From DATBJG01 sp963790545 (lineage in GTDB: Bacteria; Acidobacteriota; Vicinamibacteria; Vicinamibacterales; JAMQPK01), in assembly GCA_963790545.1 (NCBI GenBank), contig CAWBPA010000019.1, forward strand, positions 1 through 64,000: a DNA stretch of 64,000 nt, read 5' to 3'. The notes under the pieces were generated by a model that searched no databases, was not told the DNA's origin, and saw only the letters and a list, made by a program, of their open reading frames with translations. Positions 51,737 through 59,797 of this stretch are shown here, piece after piece (the stretch's first letter is position 1; each line of letters starts with the position of its first letter). The position numbers were made by a program, and so were the translations under genes.

Positions 51737-53898
51737 TTAACCGGAAGGAGGGGCAAGCGCAGCTGGCATTTCCGCTCCGGGCGCGTACATTTCCTCCACG
51801 TACTGCTTCACCATTCGTCGCGCGCTGAAGCGCGGCGTAACCGTTCGAATCGACTCCTTGACGATCCGGATCCAGCCGCGTGGAATGTTTCGGGCGTCGC
51901 GTTCGTAGAACGTCGGCACGATCTGCTCTTCGAGCAACCGATACAGCGCGTCAGCATCCGCCGCGTCGGCGGCGGCATGATCGTCGGGATTGGCGCCGCC
52001 GTCGATCAGCCACCCGTTCGAACCGTTGTACGCCTCCGCCCACCAGCCGTCACCAATGCTCAGGTGGGGCACTCCGTTGAGCGCGGCCTTCATCCCGCTC
52101 GTGCCGCTGGCCTCGAGCGGCTTGCGTGGTGTGTTCAGCCAGAGGTCGCAGCCCTGCACGAGGAAATGCGCGACGTGCAAATCGTAGTCATCGACGAACG
52201 CGATGCGGCCGCCAAGCGCGGGATCGACCGCACGTTTGTAAACCCGCTGCAGGTGATGCTTGCCAATGTCGTCGGCTGGATGCGACTTGCCCGCGAACAC
52301 GAGTTGAACCTGACGACCCCGCGCTGAAAGGATTCGTGCCAACCGATCGGGATCATAAAAGACGAGCTCCGGGCGCTTGTACCCGGTAAAACGCCGCGCA
52401 AAGCCAATGGTCAAGGCGGCGGGATCGAGCAGCGGACCGGCGGCCACGACCCTGGCTGCGCTGACATTCTCGTGGGTCCAGCGCTGACGCGCGCGCTCGC
52501 GAATGAAGCCCAGGAGATAGTTGCGGAGCGCGAGCCGTACCTCCCACAACTCTTCATCGGGTATGGCCAGGACCTCGTTCCACACCTCGGGATCATCGGG
52601 CCTGTCGCGCCAGCCGGGCCGAAGCCGCCGATCGAACAGCTGGGCATAACTCGCCGGAAAGCCACGTAGGGAGGTGCACGCCGTTGGTGACAGAGGAGAG
52701 CGGCCGCTGCGAGGCCCCGCGCTGGGGCCACAGCGGTTGCCACATGCCGCTCGTCACCTCGCGATGCAGTTTGCTGACGGCATTGACGGCGCCAGCAGTT
52801 CTCAGCGCGAGCGCCGTCAGGTTGAACTGCGGGCCACCGCCGCTATCGTGGTTGCCCAGCGCGAGAAATTTGTCACGATCGGGTCCGAGCGTGCCCCACG
52901 CGCCGGACAGATGCTTTTCGACCTGACCGAAGCTGAACGCGTCGTGTCCGGCGGGTACCGGAGTGTGGGTCGTGAAAACCGTCGTGCGACGGACTTCGTC
53001 GAGCGCATCCTCGAAGCTCTGCCCGCGCTCGATGAATTCTCGAATGCGCTGCAGCACCACGAGCGCGGCATGGCCTTCGTTGAGATGCCAGACCGCGGGG
53101 TTGATGCCGAGTGCCCGGAGGGCGCGAACGCCGCCAATACCCAGAATGATCTCTTGCTGGAGACGGGTCTCTCGGTCGCCTCCGTAAAGCCGCGCCGACA
53201 GTTCGCGATCCCACGGCGCGTTTTCTTCCAGATCCGTGTCGAGCAGAAACAAGCGGACGCGCCCGATGCGAATCCTCCAAACCTCCACAAGCACCGTGCG
53301 TTCACCAAGCGGGACTGCCGTGATGCAGGGCTTGCCTTCCGGGGTCGTGGCTTTCTCGATTGGCGCATCGTTCCAGGTCAGTCGCTCGTACGATTCTTCC
53401 TGCCAGCCTTCGGCGGACACTTTCTGATGGAAATAGCCCTGCGGATACATGAACCCGATGCCAACGAGCGGCAATCCGAGATCGCTCGCCTCTTTACAGT
53501 GGTCGCCGGCCAGGACGCCGAGCCCGCCGGCATAGATCGGCAACGATTGATGGAGGGCAAACTCCGCGGAGAAGTACGCAACCGGCCGCTCGATCAGCTC
53601 GGGGTAACGCGTGGCGATCCATGTGCCGCGATTGGCGTGAGCGTCGTCGAGTCCCCGAAGTGCCGTGTCGTACGCGCTCAGGAAGTCCGGATCGGTCGCA
53701 AGCTGCTCGAGACGTGCGCGCGGGATGTGCCACAACATGCGGACCGGGTTGTGCGCGGTCGTTCCGCCACAACTCGTAGTCCATCATTCGAAACACCGTT
53801 CGAGCCTCGTTGTGCCAGCTCCACCATAGGTCGTACGCCAGTTCACGCAGACGGCTCAGGCGTTCCGGTAACGACGGCAGTTCTGTTGGATTCTCCAT
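51737..53898 (-). CDS. Alpha-glucan (glycogen) phosphorylase, reading frame broken twice
   Basis: GT35 enzyme of the short, archaeal/actinobacterial-type phosphorylases. ATG 53898 begins MENPTELPSLPERLSRLREL and AYDLWWSWHNEARTVFRMMD. The first break, about 53757, is followed by MLWHIPRARLEQLATDPDFL in a new frame. YFSAEFALHQSLPIYAGGLG, VWHLNEGHAALV and HTPVPAGHDAF follow. The second break, about 52643 (an extra C in CCC), leads into QLFDRRLRPGW, FARRFTGYKRPEL, and the PLP region PRKPLEASGTSGMKAALNG with its Lys. Both breaks fit one extra base. The whole gene is about 720 codons, the family size. It releases glucose-1-phosphate from storage glucan. Confidence 0.87.
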
Positions 53899-53930
53899 AG
53901 CCGAGAAGCAACTCCTCGGGTCAGATTCCT

Positions 53931-54869
53931 TCAATGAGTGTGGCTGAAGCGAGGGAGATCGATGTTCCCGCCAGATACGATCGCAACGGTCCGACCACGT
54001 CCTGCACGCCCGCTCAGCGCAGCCGCCACGGCGCAGGCCGCGGCCCCTTCGCAAATGACGTGCGCGCGTTCGGCAACCAGACGCATGGCCCGACGCGCCT
54101 CGTCGAGCGTCACGACAATCGATCCGTCCAAGAGGCTCGAAAGAAGCGGCCACATGGACGGCAATACCGACATCCCACCGGCACCATCGACGAAGGATGC
54201 TTGCCAGTTCCGGGCGGACGTCGCGTGCCCGACGGCCAGCGACGCCCGAAAGGGTGCGGCAGTCTCGGGTTCCGCGGCGAAAATTTTCACGTTCGGCTTC
54301 AGCGCGCGCAGCGCCGACGCCACCCCTGCGAGGAGACCACCACCGCCAATGGCTGCGATCACGATGTCGACCTCGGGCAGATCGTCCACGATCTCGATGC
54401 CGATCGTGCCGTTCCCCGCAATGAAATCATCGTCATCGAATGGGTGAACGAACCGTCCGGTCATCCGGTCTGATGCGTGCCGTTCAACGGTTTGCCAGCA
54501 TTCTTCGTACGACGCTTTCACAATCCTGGCGCCGAACCGCTCGATGGCCTGGAGCTTGCTGGCTGGCGCCGAATCGAAGACGAGCACGGCGCACGACGTC
54601 CCGACTCGCCTGGCCGCGAGCGCCACGCCTTGCGCAGCATTTCCCGCGCTGACGGTCCAGACACCGCCCGCTCGTTCGGCAGGTGTGAGCCGCCGAACCG
54701 CGTTGTACGCCCCCCGAATCTTGAAGGATCCCACCGGCTGGAATGTTTCCAGCTTGAGGTACAGACTGGTCGAACCGTCAAAATCGACCTGCACCAGCGG
54801 TGTCCGCACGACCGGGTCGTATATCGCGCCGGCTGCATCGCGAATACTCTCGAAACGTATCGACCGCAT
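53931..54869 (-). CDS. Threonine/serine dehydratase (PLP fold type II)
   Basis: 312 residues from ATG 54869. The PLP-binding Lys50 lies in QPVGSFKIRGAYNAV, the phosphate-binding Gly loop is IGGGGLLAGVASAL, and SAGNAAQGVALAARR is the Asn motif. There is no C-terminal ACT domain, so this is the catabolic or biosynthetic single-domain form. It deaminates threonine or serine to the keto acid. It stands upstream of the phosphorylase by 32 bases on the same strand. Confidence 0.92.
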   Translation of the reverse strand: MRSIRFESIRDAAGAIYDPVVRTPLVQVDFDGSTSLYLKLETFQPVGSFKIRGAYNAVRRLTPAERAGGVWTVSAGNAAQGVALAARRVGTSCAVLVFDSAPASKLQAIERFGARIVKASYEECWQTVERHASDRMTGRFVHPFDDDDFIAGNGTIGIEIVDDLPEVDIVIAAIGGGGLLAGVASALRALKPNVKIFAAEPETAAPFRASLAVGHATSARNWQASFVDGAGGMSVLPSMWPLLSSLLDGSIVVTLDEARRAMRLVAERAHVICEGAAACAVAAALSGRAGRGRTVAIVSGGNIDLPRFSHTH

Positions 54870-54926
54870 GACCGGTTGAGTGCAGATCCGGGGAGCTGCC
54901 AGGGCTACGAGGGAAGAATGTGCGGC

Positions 54927-55532
54927 CTATTCCTTTTCCGTTTCGTCGTCTTCCGTCTTGGTCGGGTCAACTTCCGCCTTGGTCGGGTCAACTTCCGCCT
55001 TGCTCGGGTCAACGCTCGTGGCGAAATTGTCGATCTCGACATCTTCGCCCGTGCCGTCGTCATCCACGTCGTAAATGCGACCCGTGGTTCGGACCTGAAT
55101 CGGCCGCTTGGGCTTTTCCTCGGACCACTGCCCCTTCTTGGAGCCGCGGCGCGCTGGCGCACTGCCTTCACGACGAGACGGGCCGCCGCGGCCCGCCGGC
55201 GGCGGTGATGAGGGCTCGAACGGACGCATCGGCCGAGGACCAGACGGGGGGCCGCCGGGCGGACGAGAGCCTGGTCCCCGTTCCTCACGCGGCCGGGCTT
55301 CGCTGACCGCGAGCGGTCGCCCTTTGAAGGGTTGTGCGTCAAAGCGGCGGATGGCTTCTTCTGCCACGGCACGATCCGCGTATTCGACAAACGCAAAACC
55401 GCGAGGACGCCCGGTCTCGCGATCGACGGGCATGATGATCTGCAACGGTTGCCCGACCGCCCCGAAGTATTCGCGAAGATCCGCCTCAGAGGCGCCGTAG
55501 GGCAGGTTTCCGACGAACAGGCGAACTGACAC
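54927..55532 (-). CDS. RRM RNA-binding protein with a tandem-repeat acidic tail
   Basis: 201 residues from GTG 55532. The RNA-recognition motif has RNP2 (LFVGNLPYG) and RNP1 (RGFAFVEYADR) at about 5-80. A Pro/Arg/Gly-rich linker of about 60 residues follows, then EEKPKRPIQVRTTGRIYDVD. The C-terminal tail has three copies of a seven-residue unit (VDPSKAE, VDPTKAE, VDPTKTE), encoded by three 21-bp units. Single-RRM proteins like this are common in Acidobacteriota and cyanobacteria; targets are unknown. Confidence 0.88.
   Translation of the reverse strand: MSVRLFVGNLPYGASEADLREYFGAVGQPLQIIMPVDRETGRPRGFAFVEYADRAVAEEAIRRFDAQPFKGRPLAVSEARPREERGPGSRPPGGPPSGPRPMRPFEPSSPPPAGRGGPSRREGSAPARRGSKKGQWSEEKPKRPIQVRTTGRIYDVDDDGTGEDVEIDNFATSVDPSKAEVDPTKAEVDPTKTEDDETEKE
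54951..55013 (-). repeat. Three 21-bp tandem units inside the RRM gene
   Basis: Units 54951-54971, 54972-54992 and 54993-55013 differ at only two positions in total. They encode the repeated VDP(S/T)K(A/T)E tail. Confidence 0.9.
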
Positions 55533-55793
55533 TCCTCACATCTCCTGAAGTGCGAGGAAACGCGCTTCCTGATAGCCCTGGCACATGATAGTCAGCAGTG
55601 GGAACTGGCGTAGAGAATCGGAAAGCGCTGATAAGCCTCGACGTGGATGCAGCAGGGGGTTGGTTTGTCTCGAACGTCGAAAGCCTAGTCCATTTCGGGG
55701 TAGATGACAAGTCACCGCCGCCCGGCCATTCAATTCAGTGCGCACCGGTTGCTTCCGATAATGGCCCAGGAGAGGAGGTAGCGTATCCTTCGA

Positions 55794-56687
55794 TTGGTGG
55801 CCCAAAGGCTGTGGCTCGTGGTCGGCACCGTCTCCCTGTTGCTGCCGCCACCGAATGCGGGGGCGGCAGGGGCCCAGGCCGAGCCACGTCTCCTCATTCA
55901 TGTCACCGCCCGAACGTTTCGGCCGGGCGAGGCGATGCGCATACGTGTCCGGTGTACCTGTCCGGGGTCGCTCGAGCATGTTCGAGGGGAAGTCTTCGGC
56001 CAATCGGTGCTGTTCACGGTGACGGAACAGGAATGGTCGGGGTTAGCGGGCATCGACCTGGCCACGAAGCCTGGCGCGTACCGCGTGGCCGTCGAGGCCG
56101 CCGGTGACGGTCTTGGAACGCTTCGTGCCACCCGTTCCATCCGTGTCGCTTCCAAGACGTTCCCGGTTCGGCGGCTTCAAGTTTTGCCACAATTCGTCGA
56201 GCCTTCCGAGGAAGATCAACTTCGCATCGTTCGGGAAGCGGAGCGCCTTGCTTCCATTTTCCGGGCACCCTCGATGCGGACATGGGACGGCCACTTCCTG
56301 CGCCCGCTGATGGGTCCCCTTACCAGCAATTTCGGCGCGCGCACCGTCTTCAACGGTCAGAGTCGGGCACCGCATGCCGGCGTCGATTTCACCGACGAGG
56401 TCGGAACCCCAGCGGCTTCACCGAGCGCCGGGCGAGTCGTGCTTGCCGAGAATCTCTTTTTCACCGGGGGCACCATCATCATCGACCACGGGCAGGGACT
56501 GTACTCGTTGTTTGCCCATCTTTCGGGATTCGTGGCTCATGAGGGCGAGGACGTTGCGCAGGGGACCGTCGTTGGCTTCGTGGGTGCGACGGGACGCGTG
56601 ACCGGGCCCCATCTTCACTGGGCGGTCCGTCTCAACGGCGCGAGAGTGGACCCTCTCTCGATGATTGAGATGGCACGAACTAAGTAA
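55794..56687 (+). CDS. M23-family peptidase (LytM/peptidoglycan endopeptidase-like)
   Basis: TTG 55794 or GTG 55797; an AGGAGGT lies 14 bases upstream, farther than usual, so the start is uncertain. About 297 residues. Signal peptide VAQRLWLVVGTVSLLLPPPN. A beta-rich N-terminal domain of about 110 residues follows. The M23 domain at about 180-290 has zinc ligands in HAGVDFTDEVGTP (His, Asp) and GPHLHW (HxH), and GHGQ-like IIDHGQGLYSLFAHLSG. It should cleave peptidoglycan peptides or act as a scaffold. It converges on the SnoaL-like gene. Confidence 0.9.
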   Translation: MVAQRLWLVVGTVSLLLPPPNAGAAGAQAEPRLLIHVTARTFRPGEAMRIRVRCTCPGSLEHVRGEVFGQSVLFTVTEQEWSGLAGIDLATKPGAYRVAVEAAGDGLGTLRATRSIRVASKTFPVRRLQVLPQFVEPSEEDQLRIVREAERLASIFRAPSMRTWDGHFLRPLMGPLTSNFGARTVFNGQSRAPHAGVDFTDEVGTPAASPSAGRVVLAENLFFTGGTIIIDHGQGLYSLFAHLSGFVAHEGEDVAQGTVVGFVGATGRVTGPHLHWAVRLNGARVDPLSMIEMARTK

Positions 56688-56691
56688 CCGA

Positions 56692-57309
56692 TTAGAGTCG
56701 TTCTCCAGGCCGCAGGGGCGCCCGCCAGCCAGGATTTGCCTTCGGCATAGAGCTTTTCTACGGCGGGGCCTCGCAGGCCCGGGCAGGTCGAGCTTGACCG
56801 AAAAGCCATTCTTCGACTGCAGGTACGCGAGGTGCCGATACCCTTCAGGAAATTTCGCAAGCAACTCGGCGTTGAGTTTGAGCTCGGCCGAGGGGTCGAC
56901 CGGGTCGAGCCGATCTTTTTCGTAAATCGGCTGACGTCGGACGATGGCCCAGCGGCCGTCACGCTTTTCAAAGAAATCGTAGAAACGGCCCGTGCACACG
57001 ACATCAGAGAGGACGTCGTCCACGACCGCGCGCTGGTTGATCGTCATCTTGGTTTGGGAAATTGCCCGCGGGCCCGCGAGATCGCAGCTCCATCCTCCAA
57101 GGGAGTGCAGGATGTTGACGCCCCGTTCGAATCCCTGCCGGCTGACCTCGATAAACTTCTGCTGCGGGTCCCTGAAACCACGTCGCGGTCATCCAGCCAT
57201 CGGGATGCCAGACGGTGGCAAATCGCTCCCAGTCGCCAGCATCGCGCCAGACGACCCAGTTCTCAACGACTTCGTGGATTGCGAGCTTGTCGGCGGTGAG
57301 GTCGGTCAT
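56692..57309 (-). CDS. SnoaL-like (nuclear transport factor 2 fold) protein, reading frame broken twice
   Basis: ATG 57309 (MTDLTADKLAIHEVVENW) overlaps the transporter stop (ATGA). The NTF2-like N-terminus ends near TATWFQ. A break at about 57171 (extra base at CAGGGAC) leads to KFIEVSRQGFERGVNILHSL and VCTGRFYDFFEKRDGRWAIV. A second break at about 56780 (CCCGGG) leads to LRGPAVEKLYAEGKSWLAG. The C-terminal end is uncertain; a stop at 56692 would need one further shift. SnoaL-like proteins often act as dehydratases or cyclases in catabolic clusters. Coupling to the transporter suggests a shared pathway. Confidence 0.65.
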
Positions 57310-58655
57310 TTGAGGTCGCCTGGCTTGAGGGCCCAGCGCATGGTGAACATGGCCATGGCCGAGATGAGCGCAGCAAACGCCGCGGCAAAGAACAGTCGCT
57401 CGCTCGGCCATCGCATCGCGATCAACTGACCACCGAGCACCGGCCCCACGATGGCGCCGATGCGGCCCACACCGAGTGCCCAGCCGACTCCGGTCGAGCG
57501 CATGTAGGTCGGATAGTAGGTGGCCGCGAGGGCGTTCAATCCAGGCTGTCCTCCCACGACACACCAACCGGCGACAAAGACGACGACCGTCAGCAGTGGT
57601 GCCGCCGCCAGAATGGACTGACTACCAATCGCTGCGATGCTCAGACAGGCAACGGCGAACGACGCAGTCAGCACCGTCGTGAATCCTAACCGAGCGATCA
57701 ACCACGCAAACCCGAATGTGCCGATGGTGCCACCAACCTGCAGTGCCGTTGTGACGAGGACGGCCGCGGACGTCGAATACCCTTCCTGACGGATGACCGT
57801 CGGCAACCATCCGGCCAGAAAATACAGGTTCAACAGGTTCATGAAATTGATCAGCCACAGGAGCAGCGTGACCGGCGTGCGTCCTTCAGTCAGCAGGTGC
57901 CTGAACGGCACTCCGGCCTTGCTTGTTTCCTGGGCCACGTATCTGGTATCTGGCGTCACGTTCAATGTCGGATCTATCTGTTTCAACCATCGGCCGACCT
58001 TCTCGAGATTTCTTGATCTGACCACCATGAATTGCAGCGATTCCGGAAGCCAGAAGAACATCAGTGCTGCGATGACGAGGGGAACGGTGCCGCCGAAGTA
58101 GAACACCGATCGCCAGCCAAACGTGGGAATCATCCAGGCTGCAATAAAGCCCCCGATGGCTGCACCGGCGGTGAAACCCACCGTGATGTTCATCATCAGC
58201 GTCACGCGGCTCCGGCGTGGACTGTATTCGCCGATGAGCGCCGTGGCGTTGGGGATGATCGATCCCATCCCGATGCCGGCAATGAAGCGGAGGATCAGGA
58301 GTTCCTGCGCACTTTGCGCGCGTGCCGTCAAGAGCGTCAGCACCGCAAAGAACAGTGTGGCGCCAATGAGGACCGGACGACGTCCGAGCCTGTCGCCGAC
58401 CATGGTGAAGACGAGAGAACCAATCAAGACGCCGAAATTTGCGGCGCCCAGGATGCGGCCCATTTCGGCGCTGGGGATGCCCAGGTCCGGAGCGAGGGCG
58501 GGAGCGACGTACCCCATGGCCTGCACATCGAAGCCATCGATGATCAGGCAGAGCGCGCAGAGGATGAACAACCCGATCTGGAGCGAGCCGACTCGACAAT
58601 GGTCGATGACCTCCGAGATGTTCACCACCGCCGGTTCGGTTCGCGGCATTGCCAT
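57306..58655 (-). CDS. MFS transporter of the aromatic acid:H+ symporter (AAHS) type
   Basis: 449 residues from ATG 58655 (MAMPRTEPAVVNISEVIDH); the frame is open to 58769 through a repeat. Twelve hydrophobic segments. The sequence LCLIIDGFDVQAMGYVAPAL holds the DGxD motif of TM1, VGDRLGRRPVLIGATLFFAV the loop 2-3 motif, and FGWRSVFYFGGTVPLVIAAL follows; all are AAHS-like (PcaK, MhpT). Aromatic acids such as 4-hydroxybenzoate or 3-hydroxyphenylpropionate are typical substrates. It is in the same run as the extradiol dioxygenase. Confidence 0.9.
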   Translation of the reverse strand: MAMPRTEPAVVNISEVIDHCRVGSLQIGLFILCALCLIIDGFDVQAMGYVAPALAPDLGIPSAEMGRILGAANFGVLIGSLVFTMVGDRLGRRPVLIGATLFFAVLTLLTARAQSAQELLILRFIAGIGMGSIIPNATALIGEYSPRRSRVTLMMNITVGFTAGAAIGGFIAAWMIPTFGWRSVFYFGGTVPLVIAALMFFWLPESLQFMVVRSRNLEKVGRWLKQIDPTLNVTPDTRYVAQETSKAGVPFRHLLTEGRTPVTLLLWLINFMNLLNLYFLAGWLPTVIRQEGYSTSAAVLVTTALQVGGTIGTFGFAWLIARLGFTTVLTASFAVACLSIAAIGSQSILAAAPLLTVVVFVAGWCVVGGQPGLNALAATYYPTYMRSTGVGWALGVGRIGAIVGPVLGGQLIAMRWPSERLFFAAAFAALISAMAMFTMRWALKPGDLK

Positions 58656-58661
58656 ATGAGA

Positions 58662-58748
58662 CCTCAGGAAGTCTGAAGTCTGAAGCTCAAGTCTGAGTAA
58701 GGCCCAAGTCTCAAGTTGAGAACTTCCAGACTTCAGCCTTGAGACTTT
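58662..58748. repeat. Inverted 7-bp-period repeat array (AAGTCT type)
   Basis: GAAGTCT, GAAGTCT, GAAGCTC, AAGTCTGAG in the left half and CCAGACTTCAGCCTTGAGACTT in the right half are complementary. The right end overlaps the dioxygenase stop region. Very similar to 32191-32290. Confidence 0.8.
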
Positions 58749-59734
58749 ATTCCCTCCCACCATGGGCACGTTCCGGGTGTCAATGTGTAGTTGCCCTCAA
58801 TGACCTGGACCGGTTCGCGCTGACCGTCCGCCGCCGCGCGGAGCCGAAGGTCGCGCGCTTCGGCTCGCCGTTCCGGCGGCAGCCAGTCGCGATCGTGTCC
58901 CCACAGGCTCGGACCGCAGGTCATCTCGACCGGTTCCCAGCTCTGCGGATCAATCGATCGCCCGCCCCAGCCGTACTCGACGAAAAATCCCGAGGGCGTT
59001 CGAGCATAGAAGGAGGTCATCAGGTCGTTTGAATGTCGTCCGAGCGTCGTCGCAATCCGGTTGGGCTCGCCCAGAGCCAGATCGTAGGCCTGTCCCACGT
59101 CGTCGAGCATGAACAGTTCGACCATGAGATGGTGAACGCTGTTGCGCCCGGTTTCGATCATCGCAAAGCTGTGATGACGTGGATTGAGGTGGAAAAAGTA
59201 AGCCTTGAATGGTCTAAGCGTGTAGTCGCTGAGCCGGAAGCCAAGGACGTCCTGATAGAACGGGAGTACCTCGTCGATTCGCTCGACGTTCATGACGACG
59301 TGGCCCATCCCGAGAGGGCCCGTACGAAAACCTGATATGGCGCGCCCCGGTGTGAACGGATCAGTCGCAATCTCCGCACCGTAGAATGCCTCGAGCACGT
59401 TACCCACCGGATCGACGAATCGGATGCATTCCCTGACCCGTCGCTCGTCTGCAACCGCACGGGCGAGCCGATCGACGCGAACCCCGATTGCCTCGAGCCG
59501 TCCTGCCAGTGCGTCGAGCGCCTCCCGATCCGCCACCTCCCATCCCATGAACGCGGCGCCTTCGCCACCATCGCCATGCACGACGACCCGCTGCCGACGG
59601 TCATCCATGCGGAACGTCAGCGTGGATCGGCTGCGGTCGACGAGCTGCATGCCGAGAAAGTTGGTGCCAAAACTCGTCCACTCCTCGAGGTCGCGAGCGC
59701 GAATGCCAACATAGCCGAGCGACTGCAACTCCAT
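58733..59734 (-). CDS. Type I extradiol ring-cleavage dioxygenase (BphC/HsaC-like, VOC fold)
   Basis: 333 residues from ATG 59734. Two VOC modules: residues 1-120 (LQSLGYVGIRARDLEEWTSF) and about 135-290. The Fe(II) ligands expected for this family are His145 (GPLGMGHVVMNV), His201 or His202 (NSVHHLMVELFMLDDVGQAY) and Glu253 (GFFVEYGWGGRS). A nearby His234 (LGRHSNDLMTSFYARTPSG) fits the catalytic position. It cleaves catechols next to the hydroxyls, as in biphenyl or steroid degradation. The substrate is unknown. Confidence 0.9.
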   Translation of the reverse strand: MELQSLGYVGIRARDLEEWTSFGTNFLGMQLVDRSRSTLTFRMDDRRQRVVVHGDGGEGAAFMGWEVADREALDALAGRLEAIGVRVDRLARAVADERRVRECIRFVDPVGNVLEAFYGAEIATDPFTPGRAISGFRTGPLGMGHVVMNVERIDEVLPFYQDVLGFRLSDYTLRPFKAYFFHLNPRHHSFAMIETGRNSVHHLMVELFMLDDVGQAYDLALGEPNRIATTLGRHSNDLMTSFYARTPSGFFVEYGWGGRSIDPQSWEPVEMTCGPSLWGHDRDWLPPERRAEARDLRLRAAADGQREPVQVIEGNYTLTPGTCPWWEGIKSQG

Positions 59735-59747
59735 AGCCTGCTCCGTA

Positions 59748-59766
59748 AATGGGGTCAGACCCCATT
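59748..59766. repeat. Perfect 19-bp palindrome of the GGGGTCAGACCCC type
   Basis: AATGGGGTC, A, GACCCCATT. It lies just upstream of the dioxygenase start and downstream of the MetE-like gene on the - strand. It could fold as a hairpin or be a protein-binding site. No transposase is present. Confidence 0.6.
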
Positions 59767-59797
59767 ACATTTTCGCCTATGTGCGTCAAATTACGCC

